Source: Mogibacterium sp. (GTDB lineage: Bacteria; Bacillota; Clostridia; Peptostreptococcales; Anaerovoracaceae). From it: DNA of 33,044 nucleotides. The notes below the pieces were generated by a model. The model made no database searches and had not been told where the DNA came from. It saw only the letters and a program-made list of their open reading frames with translations. Position numbers and translations under genes: made by a program. Of the stretch, positions 1 to 8,017 are shown in pieces (within the stretch, counting starts at the first letter, position 1; the number at the start of each line of letters is the position of its first letter). The DNA lies in NCBI GenBank assembly GCA_017505405.1, contig JAFVPI010000094.1:1-33044 (forward strand). The letters run 5' to 3'.

Positions 1-455
1 TGGTGGTAGATCTTCTCTGCCGTGAGCAGATTCACATCATTTCGGAGTCTTGCAGCTTCGGCTGTCTGTGCTGCTTTCCTGGAAGAATCCGTTACATCAA
101 AGCCCAGATCATTTATCGTGCTCTCGACAGCTATATCACAGGCCAGGTCCCACAGCTCAGGAGCTTCCAGGCTGCCTGTGAACATATGGCTGTAAATGCA
201 GTGGAGCACCATATGGAGATAGTCCCGCGCCGGTTTCTCACTCTCGTATTTGTAGCTTCTGACAACATGCTTCGGTCCGTATAATATGCGGGTCCCGTCA
301 GTTGAAAAGGTCCTGTCTTCTGCAGGAACCAGATCAAGCCTGCCGATCGCGATGTCGAGAAAGCGGAGCCTGACTATAAGAAGACTGCGGGCAAGCATAA
401 GTATGTCCCGTGCAGCTTTATTGATCAGTTGTTCATTGTCATTCTTTTCAGTCAT
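1..455 (-). CDS. DUF2201/VWA-like putative metallopeptidase, N-terminal part (cut by window edge)
   Basis: An open minus-strand frame starts with ATG at 455 and runs off the left edge, giving the first 151 residues. Its ATG overlaps the TGA stop of the upstream leucine-rich-repeat gene (ATGA arrangement), so the two are probably translated together. Residues 81-90 read HMVLHCIYSH, an H-x3-H-x4-H arrangement like the putative metallopeptidase motif of the DUF2201 N-terminal domain, and an acidic DIAVEST segment follows at 107-113. In that family a VWA-like domain follows, and genes often lie beside a MoxR-type AAA ATPase; both would be outside this window. Family assignment rests on motif and layout. 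Activity is not demonstrable here. Confidence 0.6.
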   Translation of the reverse strand, partial: MTEKNDNEQLINKAARDILMLARSLLIVRLRFLDIAIGRLDLVPAEDRTFSTDGTRILYGPKHVVRSYKYESEKPARDYLHMVLHCIYSHMFTGSLEAPELWDLACDIAVESTINDLGFDVTDSSRKAAQTAEAARLRNDVNLLTAEKIYH

Positions 456-1744
456 AGTTCATCTATCATGAAGTCGCTGTAACGCATGGCTTCTGCCTGC
501 TGTTCCAGCAAAACGGCGGTGCACTCGGATGCTGAGACCGATATGGAATAATCTATCAGTTCCGTTATATTCACGTCTCCGGCCAGATCATTTTTGAAAA
601 GAAACACGAGATTATCTACGTCTCCCGTCCATATGGCCCATCTTGCTATGCGTTTCGAATGCCTGCGGATATAGTCAGAGTATTCCATGCGTGTCGGTTC
701 TGCCAGTTCATAGGGATGCATCAGACGGCTGATCGCAAGCCTGTCTTTGCCCTTCATATTCCATCTCATTTCGTCAACAAACACAGTATCAAGCACGGAA
801 TAATCAAAAGTATCGTCCGGTCTGAAAGCATTGATCAATGCGCTTCGCATGGCAGGATACAGATCTGAAAAAAGAGGAAGAAAGCCGGTCTCCATACCGG
901 TTTCATTATCCAGTACAGAAACATCTATGGAGCTTTCCCACAGATAAAAATGTTCATCGTAGTCTTCGGTCGCACTCCTTCTGCCTACCCGGAAGTAGTT
1001 TCTGAACTCATACAGTGCAGACCTGTGTATTTTTATGCTCTTTCTAATGTCAGCAGGTCCGAAGCAATTCGATCCTATGTGTCTTACGCTTTTCGGAACT
1101 ATGATACCCGGACGCACGCTGCTGAAAGCATCGTCTCCGATCTCTTCCAGAGTATCCGGCAGGACCGCAAATTCCAGTTCATCGCATTTATGAAATGCCT
1201 TCGCGCCTATTATTTTTACATCGCCGAATCTGATATAAGGAATAGTCCGGCATCCTTCGAAGGCTCCTTCCCCTACCGCTGATGCGCCGCTTATATCTGC
1301 ATAGGCAAGTGATGTGCAATAGCTCAGCAGATGGGAAGGGATCTCTTCGAGCCAGTGAAGGTCTGCCCGCTGTATGGCGGTATGAGAAAATGCTCCTGCT
1401 CCTATGCTTTCCAGCGAACGGGGTATCTCAGGTATGTCGAGCATGGCACAGAACGAGAATGCCTTGTCTCCGATCTCTTTGACTGCGCCAAAAGTGACGC
1501 TGTGAAGACTGCGGCAGAATTCGAATGCTCCTTTTTCTATCACAGCAACATTGCTCATGATAACAGTTTCAAGACCTGTGCATTCCTGAAAGGCGAATGC
1601 GCCTATCCGCCTGACATTTCTGAGGTCTATATGCTTCAGGTTCTTGTTTTTCGCAAACGCGCCTTCGGCAATCTCTGTCATGTCCTCAGGCAACACATAA
1701 TACTCATCAGAACCTGTGTATTTTCCGAATACCTTGTGCTCCAT
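452..1744 (-). CDS. BspA-type leucine-rich-repeat (LRR_5) protein
   Basis: The protein has about 430 residues. The N-terminal half is a ladder of roughly 22-23-residue repeats with the pattern I-x2-GAF-x2-C-x-L-x2-V (for example AFQECTGLETVIM, AFEFCRSLHSVTF, AFHKCDELEFAVL), the hallmark of BspA/LRR_5 repeats. The C-terminal 180 residues are helical and unrecognised. There is no signal peptide, so it is likely cytoplasmic, and such repeats usually bind proteins. I chose ATG 1744 because an AGGA lies 9 bases upstream. In-frame ATGs at 1771 and 1822 would add 9 or 26 residues but lack good ribosome binding sites. Its stop overlaps the start of the DUF2201 gene, so the two may act together. Confidence 0.8.
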   Translation of the reverse strand: MEHKVFGKYTGSDEYYVLPEDMTEIAEGAFAKNKNLKHIDLRNVRRIGAFAFQECTGLETVIMSNVAVIEKGAFEFCRSLHSVTFGAVKEIGDKAFSFCAMLDIPEIPRSLESIGAGAFSHTAIQRADLHWLEEIPSHLLSYCTSLAYADISGASAVGEGAFEGCRTIPYIRFGDVKIIGAKAFHKCDELEFAVLPDTLEEIGDDAFSSVRPGIIVPKSVRHIGSNCFGPADIRKSIKIHRSALYEFRNYFRVGRRSATEDYDEHFYLWESSIDVSVLDNETGMETGFLPLFSDLYPAMRSALINAFRPDDTFDYSVLDTVFVDEMRWNMKGKDRLAISRLMHPYELAEPTRMEYSDYIRRHSKRIARWAIWTGDVDNLVFLFKNDLAGDVNITELIDYSISVSASECTAVLLEQQAEAMRYSDFMIDEL

Positions 1745-1833
1745 ACCTGTCAATCCTGATCTGTCTGTCATTTCCGCGCGGCTTCCACTCTGTTGCGCCG
1801 CACCCTGCCGGTTCCTATTCATTATAATATCAC

Positions 1834-1850
1834 ACCAGACTGTGTCTGGT
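1834..1850. promoter_or_regulatory. Perfect inverted repeat in a divergent intergenic region
   Basis: ACCAGAC-TGT-GTCTGGT, two perfect 7-base arms with a 3-base centre, lies between the divergent LRR gene and EcsC gene. A TATAAT-like sequence readable on both strands sits at 1821-1830. Position and symmetry fit an operator for a dimeric regulator, but no cognate regulator is in view. Confidence 0.4.
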
Positions 1851-1889
1851 ATGCTATCATTATGTCAGTTGAAACCGGCGGAGGACAAG

Positions 1890-2678
1890 ATGGCAAAAAC
1901 GGTAATGCAGAAAGAAATAGAACGGCTGAGGAGAGCTGAAAGGTGGTTTCTCAGAAAGCAGCTTGACAGGGAGCCGACAAAGCTTGACCTTTTCCTTGAA
2001 GACAAGGTCCCGGCAAAGCTGGAAGCCACTCTTGACAAGGCATTTGCCAAGGCTTTCCATCTTATCTTTTCCAAGGGGTCCTCAATAATCAGCAAGACAT
2101 TTTCGACCGAAAAACTGATCGAGGAGTTTGAGGCTGATAATGCAGATCTTATAGTGCTGGGAGGCGGCAGGCAGATGCGCAAGTTCAAGCGCCGAGCTAC
2201 AGCTACCGGGACCGCTCACACCATTGTTTCCGCTGTAACAGGTGCCGCGCTGGGATTTGTCGGCGGCACGATCCCCGACATCGCCCTGTTTATTACCCTG
2301 CTCCTCAGAAACATTTATAAAATATCGATGAAGTACGGCTACGCATTTGATACTGAAGAAGAGCAGAAATTCATACTCAGTGTGATAGCTGCCGCAGTAC
2401 AGGACGGCGACGACATGATACGCGCAAACAAGGAAGTCAATAAGCTTATCAGAGAAGGCCTTTCCAGTGATACCGATACTGTCGACGAGAAAATAAATGA
2501 AGCAGCCGTGGCTCTCGCGCACGCGCTGCTTCTGATGAAATTTCTGCAGAAGATCCCCGTCGTCGGTGTCGTAGGCGGAGCTTCAGATTTTATTTACATG
2601 GAACGCATCAGCGATTACGCAGTGCTGAAATATCAGCGCCGTTTTCTGGTGGATCAGCTGAAAAGCGGCCTGCACTGA
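1890..2678 (+). CDS. EcsC family protein
   Basis: This 262-residue protein begins at ATG 1890, 4 bases after a strong GGAGGA site (1880-1885). An in-frame ATG at 1851 is less likely. The helical basic N-terminus is followed by a hydrophobic, glycine-rich segment (SAVTGAALGFVGGTIPDIAL, about residues 107-126) and the DTEEEQKFILSVIAAA region, matching the EcsC family. EcsC is encoded with the EcsAB ABC transporter in Bacillus, but most members, like this one, stand alone and their role is unknown. It is one of few plus-strand genes here and converges on the PHP gene, with 2 bases between stop codons. Confidence 0.8.
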   Translation: MAKTVMQKEIERLRRAERWFLRKQLDREPTKLDLFLEDKVPAKLEATLDKAFAKAFHLIFSKGSSIISKTFSTEKLIEEFEADNADLIVLGGGRQMRKFKRRATATGTAHTIVSAVTGAALGFVGGTIPDIALFITLLLRNIYKISMKYGYAFDTEEEQKFILSVIAAAVQDGDDMIRANKEVNKLIREGLSSDTDTVDEKINEAAVALAHALLLMKFLQKIPVVGVVGGASDFIYMERISDYAVLKYQRRFLVDQLKSGLH

Positions 2679-2680
2679 AA

Positions 2681-3415
2681 CTATCTCCGGATAGTTATTT
2701 CTCCATTCATGTCCACCAGGCACACATGCAGGCTGCCGTTCCTGACAGCGCTGATATAATCCTCAACGCTGTTTATTTCAGTATCGCTGCACATGCCTGC
2801 GATCTCTGTTCTGTATCCTTTTTCCTTTAGTTTTTCAAAGATATTGCTTCCCCAGTGATTATCCGACCCGGCCGTTTTAAGGAATCCGTATTTTGCAGCA
2901 TACAGATCTGCCATCTCATTTGACTCCCACGTCTGATTTGAATTTATCACTTCAACTCCGTGAACGGATCTTGGGAAAAGGCGTATATGATCTATATAAT
3001 GCGCTTCCCTGTAAGGATGAGCCTGTATGACAAAAGCGCCGGCCTCCATAAGGTATGGAAGTTCTTCAGTCTTTTTCATCTCAAGTATCTCCGGATGAGC
3101 CTTGTACCACTCTTTCTCCAGGCCGTAAATAAGGAAGTCCGTACCCTTATATGAAAGTTCCACACCCTGAAACACCTTTATTCCGATATCCGAACCGATC
3201 TTAGCAGCTTCCTCATAGTCAGAGAAATAATAGTCGATCTGATCACAGTAAGGCAGTACCCTCGCTTCAGGATTTATGTTGCCGTCCAGAAAGTGATTGG
3301 TTATGAATATCCCGTCATAGCCAAGCTGCTTATAAAAGCATACAGTGTTTTCAACAGAAGCCTTGCCGCACTTGCTTACAGGTGAAGTATGGCAATGGGT
3401 CTCATATTTATACAT
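2681..3415 (-). CDS. PHP-domain metal-dependent phosphoesterase
   Basis: The 244-residue protein carries the PHP metal-binding motifs in order: THCHTS near the N-terminus, ITNHF at about 39-43, GVE at about 84-86, QAHP at about 130-133 and a C-terminal GSDNHW. These His/Asp residues hold a multinuclear metal site that hydrolyses phosphate esters. Standalone members act on small phosphates, nucleotides or oligonucleotides, and the substrate cannot be read from the sequence. The start ATG has AAAGGTG 5 bases upstream. A second, different PHP protein lies at 27753-28520. Confidence 0.85.
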   Translation of the reverse strand: MYKYETHCHTSPVSKCGKASVENTVCFYKQLGYDGIFITNHFLDGNINPEARVLPYCDQIDYYFSDYEEAAKIGSDIGIKVFQGVELSYKGTDFLIYGLEKEWYKAHPEILEMKKTEELPYLMEAGAFVIQAHPYREAHYIDHIRLFPRSVHGVEVINSNQTWESNEMADLYAAKYGFLKTAGSDNHWGSNIFEKLKEKGYRTEIAGMCSDTEINSVEDYISAVRNGSLHVCLVDMNGEITIRR

Positions 3416-3442
3416 TTACGCACCTTTTTCCTTTATGTCCTT

Positions 3443-4489
3443 CTATTTTGAAGGCCTTTTATTGCGGCCCCAGAATATATTGTAGATATCCGGCTTCCAT
3501 ACAGGTTCTATATCTTTTACTGCTTCTGCCGCCGTTATCTCAACATCGCCGTTGTCAATATCTATAAGCTGATATCTGTCGTTGCCCATTCCGAGCTCTT
3601 TCATATAGCTCAGCTGACGCAATCCATGGCGTGTCTCAACTCTTTCGATCATGGCCTTGCCGCCGCCGTCGGGCAGATTGTATATGAGATCTATACAGGC
3701 ATTGTCCACCGCCAGTATGTCGAGCGATGCAAGTATGCCTACATCTGGAGTCACGACAGGTTCTACCTCAACGCCCTCGCGGTCGCAAGAGACAGACATG
3801 TTTCTCATCGTGTTGATGAAGCATATATGAGATCCGAAATGGTCGACCACGGACTTGGTGCTCTCAGAGATCCTCTCCATGAGTTCCTCTTCTGCTATAC
3901 CCCACGTGTCATCAGTGCCTGCCGGAGTATGTATCTCTTTTTTGCCTACACGTCCGTCAGCGCAGCCTATTCCTATATTTTTATTGCTCCCTCCGAAGCC
4001 TCCCATTGTATGCCCTTTGAAATGTGTCAGTACAAGGAGCGAATCATAGTTAAGAAGGTTTTTTCCGATATGCATCTCTGTGAACCACTTGCCTCCGTTT
4101 ACCGGCAGCGCAGCGACTCCATCTGCATCTGTAATATCGACCGGGCAGAATGTCCATCCGTTGATCTCAAGGGTCTTTCTATGCTGTTCAGTTGTATACC
4201 TGTCACCTTCGTAGTATGTATTGGTCTCAACTATAACAGCATCCGGAAGGCGTTCCGACAGCAGCTCCTTTACCCATGGTCTTGGCAGAATGTTAGGTCC
4301 TTCTGCCTCCCCGGTGTGTAGCTTTACAGCTACCCTGCCTTCCAGAGCGGAAGCTACCTTGTCATATATCTTTTTAAGCCCTTCCTCACTGAGATCTCTG
4401 GTGAAGAATACGACTGATCTTTCTCCGCTTCTCTCGTCATATGGAATGTATTTGTTTCCGTCTTTTCCCGGTACCATTCTTTTGATCAT
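3443..4489 (-). CDS. DUF362 domain-containing protein
   Basis: The sequence matches the DUF362 family: a VAVKLHTGE segment near residues 50-58, GGFGGSNKNIGIGCADGRVGK in the middle, and a conserved C-terminal DNACIDLIYN stretch. Many DUF362 proteins end in a ferredoxin-like CxxCxxC domain; this one has only scattered cysteines, so it is the cluster-free form. Function is unknown. ATG 4489 is preferred, with AAAGGAGA 7-9 bases upstream. A GTG at 4531 would add 14 residues and overlap the stop of the radical SAM gene. The two are probably co-transcribed. Confidence 0.8.
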   Translation of the reverse strand: MIKRMVPGKDGNKYIPYDERSGERSVVFFTRDLSEEGLKKIYDKVASALEGRVAVKLHTGEAEGPNILPRPWVKELLSERLPDAVIVETNTYYEGDRYTTEQHRKTLEINGWTFCPVDITDADGVAALPVNGGKWFTEMHIGKNLLNYDSLLVLTHFKGHTMGGFGGSNKNIGIGCADGRVGKKEIHTPAGTDDTWGIAEEELMERISESTKSVVDHFGSHICFINTMRNMSVSCDREGVEVEPVVTPDVGILASLDILAVDNACIDLIYNLPDGGGKAMIERVETRHGLRQLSYMKELGMGNDRYQLIDIDNGDVEITAAEAVKDIEPVWKPDIYNIFWGRNKRPSK

Positions 4490-4527
4490 GTTATTCTCTC
4501 CTTTCCGTATCTGTTCCGATCGTTTTT

Positions 4528-5406
4528 TCACAAGTCAAAAATGCTTATCTGAGTTTGTTTCTCCGGCAGCCCGCGCATATATCTGAAACAGTCCTCAGGC
4601 GTGTACATAATACCGTTTTCCTTGCAGATCCTTCTGACTAAAGCCATAAGGTCCTTTGCATGCGGGCTCGGCAGTTCATATGCGTTTCCATAACTACGTA
4701 TATACTGCTGCTTCATTCCGGGGAAGTACCTGTCCAGTGCAGCATAATAGTATTCTCTGTCTCCTTCACGCAGCGTCAGGCCCATGCCGAAATCGATGAT
4801 GCCTTTGACACCGGTCCTGACACATTCGCTCACAATGGATGTGATGTTCTCTTCCGTATCATTGATGTAGGGCAGTACAGGAGTCAGCCAGACAACCGTC
4901 GGGATGTTTCTCTCCTGCATCATCTCAAGCACTTCGATCCTGCGTTTTGTATTGCATACATTTGGCTCCACTATGCGGCACAGGTCATCATCGTATGTGG
5001 TAAGCGTGATCTGCACAACGCACTTTGCCGTCCGGTTTATTTCATCAAGCAGGTCTAAATCCTGAAGAATACGGTCAGATTTCGTCTGGATCGCCGCGCC
5101 GAATCCGTATTTATGTATTATTTCGAGGCATTTTCTTGTCAGGCGCAGTTCTTCTTCACAGTGCATGTAAGGATCCGACATTGCTCCGGTTCCGATCATG
5201 CATTTTTTTCTCTTGGATCTCAGAGCCTTCTCAAGCAGCTCCGGCGCGTTCTGTTTTACCTCAATATCTTCAAAGGCATGCGTGAACTGATAACATTTGC
5301 TCCGGCTGTCACAGTAAATACAGCCGTGAGAACATCCACGGTATATATTCATCCCATAATAGCCGCCGCTTCCGGTCAGTATTCCTTTTGCCTCAACAAA
5401 ATGCAT
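4528..5406 (-). CDS. Radical SAM protein, SPL-like (COG1533 type)
   Basis: The 292-residue protein has the radical SAM cluster motif C25-x3-C29-x2-C32 within YRGCSHGCIYCDSR, followed by a GTGAMSDPYMHCEEEL segment typical of the SplB-like family of spore-photoproduct-lyase relatives. The 4Fe-4S cluster would cleave SAM to a 5'-deoxyadenosyl radical. Family members outside true spore lyases have unassigned substrates. A G-run (GGGGGG) about 9 bases upstream of the ATG serves as ribosome binding site. It lies directly upstream of the DUF362 gene, suggesting a two-gene unit, but the sequence does not show what they act on. Confidence 0.85.
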   Translation of the reverse strand: MHFVEAKGILTGSGGYYGMNIYRGCSHGCIYCDSRSKCYQFTHAFEDIEVKQNAPELLEKALRSKRKKCMIGTGAMSDPYMHCEEELRLTRKCLEIIHKYGFGAAIQTKSDRILQDLDLLDEINRTAKCVVQITLTTYDDDLCRIVEPNVCNTKRRIEVLEMMQERNIPTVVWLTPVLPYINDTEENITSIVSECVRTGVKGIIDFGMGLTLREGDREYYYAALDRYFPGMKQQYIRSYGNAYELPSPHAKDLMALVRRICKENGIMYTPEDCFRYMRGLPEKQTQISIFDL

Positions 5407-5510
5407 GCTTTCAGTCCCCCCTCAGGCCGCAGCTCTTTTACTAATAATACCACTTATGCTCTGAACATTAATACCAATTGTTATACGAAAACTACTGGAT
5501 TCCGTGGCAT

Positions 5511-5537
5511 AAAAACAGCGGGAAGATATCCTCCCGC
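5511..5537 (-). terminator. Rho-independent terminator for the small hypothetical gene
   Basis: On the minus strand GCGGGA pairs with TCCCGC (arms at 5532-5537 and 5518-5523), followed by TTTTT (5515-5511). It lies 38 bases after the stop at 5576. The rest of 5407-5575 holds no gene. Confidence 0.8.
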
Positions 5538-5575
5538 CGTGTATATGCGCTGCTTTCAGCACAGGTATCTCATCG

Positions 5576-6007
5576 TTACTCAGCAGCTACCTCTGTATCC
5601 AGCACTGGCAGTGTGAATTTATCAAACTTCGGCATGGCCAGGCTGTCGATCTTCCATATGTCGCCCTCTTTGATCATCGACAGTTCGATGGATCCGGTCA
5701 TTTTGTCCTGATAATCAAAGCAGATTATTGCTTTTGAAGTCTCACTGCCTTTCATCACTTCACCGATAGTCCAGTCGCATTCTGAAAGCTTATCAAGCAG
5801 AACACTTACCGCATTGCCTCCCAGTAAAGTCGATGTGATAAGCGAGACCTCCGGCCTGTTGGCAACCGATTCCATTCCATTTACGGTTTTGAGAGCGTTT
5901 GATGTGAGGTGTTTCTTCAGTCCGTCCAGCCCATAAGCACCCATATCGGCAAAAGTATTGTTTAGTGCATATTCCGGACTCCAGCGTTCAAAGATAGAAA
6001 AAGCCAT
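5576..6007 (-). CDS. Small hypothetical protein, possibly DUF4878/NTF2-like
   Basis: The 143-residue soluble protein has no signal peptide or membrane helix. The pattern of helices, then strands, with IGEVMKGSETSKAIICF followed by MIKEGDIWKIDSLAMPKF, resembles DUF4878/NTF2-like small domains, where a conserved GxWKI-type strand is common. This is a weak, fold-level guess. ATG 6007 is 13 bases from AAGGAG, long but workable; a GTG at 6019 sits too close to the same site. It ends in a clear terminator at 5511-5537 and so forms a single-gene unit. Confidence 0.55.
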   Translation of the reverse strand: MAFSIFERWSPEYALNNTFADMGAYGLDGLKKHLTSNALKTVNGMESVANRPEVSLITSTLLGGNAVSVLLDKLSECDWTIGEVMKGSETSKAIICFDYQDKMTGSIELSMIKEGDIWKIDSLAMPKFDKFTLPVLDTEVAAE

Positions 6008-6074
6008 AATTCTAGTCACACTCCTTACTAATTATAAAAATTACATAGCATGGTATTCCCTTATGTAAACAAAT

Positions 6075-6300
6075 TTATTGATAATTGGTTGACAATGCAA
6101 GAGCGGTATCGATCGTCTGAGTTCTCTCTGCTATATCAATGAATCCTTCTTCATGCAGCCAGACCACCGTATCCCTGATCGATTCAGAAAAAGGTCTGCA
6201 CCGGAAGCCAAGTTTTCTTTCCGCCTTTGAACAATCAAAGTCATTATTACGGTTCAGCATATAGATATTGAATTCCGAAAGCAGAGGTTCCTTTCCTGTA
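6075..6300 (-). pseudogene. 3' remnant of an NAD-dependent epimerase/dehydratase (extended SDR)
   Basis: About 75 codons read as the C-terminus of an extended SDR: GKEPLLSEFNIYMLNRNN, then DFDCSKAERKLGFRCRPF, then SESIRDTVVWLHEEGF. The arrangement of KAERKLGF, RPFxESIRDT and W is the standard C-terminal signature of NAD-dependent epimerase/dehydratases. The NAD-binding Rossmann half (GxxGxxG) and catalytic YxxxK are absent. Homology ends near 6300, where an unrelated plus-strand remnant begins. A 61-codon frame starting at ATG 6260 survives but lacks a ribosome binding site. Confidence 0.7.
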
Positions 6301-6311
6301 AATTTGCAGGC

Positions 6312-6407
6312 ATGGCAATCAGTATTGAAAGCACGTTGAAAGAGATCATGGACCGCCCTGAAGCTGTTCCTAAGATGGCAGAAGAACTTGCAGCACTCGG
6401 GCTGTAA
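6312..6407 (+). pseudogene. Short 3' remnant of an unidentified plus-strand gene
   Basis: A 31-codon frame ends in the helical tail STLKEIMDRPEAVPKMAEEL and stops just before a perfectly placed plus-strand terminator (6446-6475). No ribosome binding site precedes its ATG. The phrase resembles helical C-terminal tails of larger enzymes, but I cannot name the parent. It lies head to head with the SDR remnant, consistent with one deletion removing the 5' parts of both genes. It could instead be a chance frame. Confidence 0.4.
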
Positions 6408-6445
6408 TCAGAGCTTCAAACCAGACGGGACCCTGAAAGCAAGCA

Positions 6446-6475
6446 CCCCCGGGTGCAATACCCGAGGGTCTTTTT
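6446..6475 (+). terminator. Rho-independent terminator on the plus strand
   Basis: CCCCCGGGT (6446-6454) pairs with ACCCGAGGG (6460-6468) around a 5-base loop with one mismatch, followed by TTTTT at 6471-6475. The T-run is on the plus-strand side only. There is no intact plus-strand gene upstream, so it belongs to the remnant ending at 6407. Confidence 0.75.
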
Positions 6476-6495
6476 CTCAGCCGTTTTTTCATTTT

Positions 6496-7014
6496 TTATT
6501 TTCTGGCTGCACGTATCAGTGCTCCTATAACTCTTCTTGTCTTTCTGTGTCTGATGCCATCCTTGGCGATATCAGCCACTTCAAGAGCTGCTCTTTGTAC
6601 TTTAGGATCGCTTGCTATCTTTATTGCTCTTTCCCTGATCTGAGGGGCTTTCCCTTTTATGACAGCAACACTTTTAGCGACGGTTTCTTTTCCTTTGCCC
6701 GGCGCTTTTTTCTCCCGTTTTTCTTTTGGGATCTTTTGCGATTTGACGGTTTCCTTCTTCTCTTTCTTTTTCTTCTCTTTCGGAGGTTTCTGCGCTCCGG
6801 AGCTGTCCTTTGACTGCTTAGGTCTGCATTCTTCGCAGTATCTGCGCCGGTCTTCAGTATCTTCTATTTCTTTAAAGCATTTCGCGCATACATATACCAG
6901 CTGAGATCCGCACAGGGTGCAGAAACGGTCAGCAGGCTTATATTTATAATGCTCATTATGCCTTGCGCAGCCGGGATCAGGACATCCCTTGATCCTTTTG
7001 TCTTTATTGCTCAT
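6496..7014 (-). CDS. Zinc-ribbon protein with a basic, lysine-rich linker
   Basis: The 172-residue protein has an N-terminal cysteine array: C11/C16 (CPDPGC), C32/C35 (CTLC), C43/C46 (CAKC) and C60/C63 (CEEC), enough to bind about two zinc ions. A strongly basic linker (residues about 65-110, many KEKK and KGK runs) and a helical basic C-terminus follow. Such composition suits nucleic-acid or polyanion binding, but I do not recognise a family. A GGGGAGG site precedes the ATG, 15 bases after the stop of the broken metallophosphoesterase gene, so both were likely in one operon. Confidence 0.65.
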   Translation of the reverse strand: MSNKDKRIKGCPDPGCARHNEHYKYKPADRFCTLCGSQLVYVCAKCFKEIEDTEDRRRYCEECRPKQSKDSSGAQKPPKEKKKKEKKETVKSQKIPKEKREKKAPGKGKETVAKSVAVIKGKAPQIRERAIKIASDPKVQRAALEVADIAKDGIRHRKTRRVIGALIRAARK

Positions 7015-7029
7015 GGAGCACCTCCCCTG

Positions 7030-7852
7030 TCATCTTCTTGATCTCGTGAAGCTCAATGCTCTTGCTGCGAGCATGGCTGCCAGTGCCGCCGCAGATCCAA
7101 TAAGCAGCATCAGATAAAATGCGTAACCTGAATCACCTGTCTTCGGTCCGTCGGAGTTTTTCGATTTGCCGCTGCCGGCGGCTTTATTGAGAGCATCGAT
7201 CACGAGATCAGCATTAGCCGTGTGGCGGACCATCCTCCCGCTGTCGAAAGCATGCAGCGGAAAATGCGTCAGGATTATGATAGGTTTGTCATTACCTGTG
7301 TTATTGAGGAAATCTGTCAGTGATTCTATCTGCGATTCAGGATAGTTGTCCTTGCGATCATCCCAGTTGTCTGTACTCAGGCAGTAAATTATGTAATTAC
7401 TGCTCTCCGCGCCTACAGCGCCTACCTTATAGATTCCCCGTACAGCATTCTCCGTTTCGCTGAACAGCCCATTATAGAATTCGTGGTTGCCGGTGGTATA
7501 AACTCCCTCTATTGATTCATCGCTGACCACATTCATTACAGACTTTGTGTAAGCCCAGAACTCGTTCTCCTTAGCGCGAGCGGAACCCATGTCACCGCAG
7601 AAGCTCATGACATCTACATCGCCGTATTTGCCCTCCATCTTGTCAAGCCATGCATCAAGTCTGTTTGCCGCGATGTTATCCTCATTATTGTGGATATCTG
7701 ACGTAAATGCCAGTACTGTCTTATCTGCGTTTTCATCCCCGGACAGACCATATACTGAGCCTCCGGAACAAAAAAACCGCCAGATTAAAGAGCACTAAAA
7801 CCCCGGCGAGTACAACTATTATTCGTTTCAATGATTTACAATACTCCGCCAT
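7030..7852 (-). pseudogene. Surface metallophosphoesterase, frameshifted in a T7 run
   Basis: The gene reads in two frames. ATG 7852 (AAAGGG 6-7 bases upstream) opens a signal/membrane segment (IIVVLAGVLVLFNLAVF). Its frame stops at 7733. The downstream frame, open from about 7794 to 7030, has no start of its own but encodes the calcineurin-like domain: FTSDIHNNED, FCGDMGS, TTGNHEF and LTHFPLHAF. It ends in PKTGD, a hydrophobic helix and a basic tail (RSRR), resembling a sortase sorting signal with the leading Leu replaced by Gly. Removing one T from the seven-T run (7770-7776, A7 on the plus strand) joins the frames exactly. It could be a pseudogene, a phase-variable gene or a sequencing error. 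Confidence 0.75.
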
Positions 7853-8017
7853 AACTTACCCTTTTTCATCTTCGACTATTTACGCAGTTTTATGGTTTAC
7901 AGTATATATTATATATAAAAAATGACCTATAATTGTTATACATTTCAAAACAGATCCCCCGTCAGAAAGTATTTTGATCTGGCTCCGGGTGCAGTCCGGA
8001 ACAATATAATAATAAAC

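Noticed and set aside
3626-4321. Plus-strand frame of 231 codons opposite the DUF362 gene
   Set aside because: It has no recognisable domain or start signal and mirrors the codon pattern of the real gene on the other strand.
7770-7776. Programmed ribosomal frameshift in the phosphoesterase
   Set aside because: The signal segment is followed by a run of T only, with no downstream pseudoknot or internal Shine-Dalgarno-like stimulator that I can see, so slippage mutation or sequencing error is simpler.
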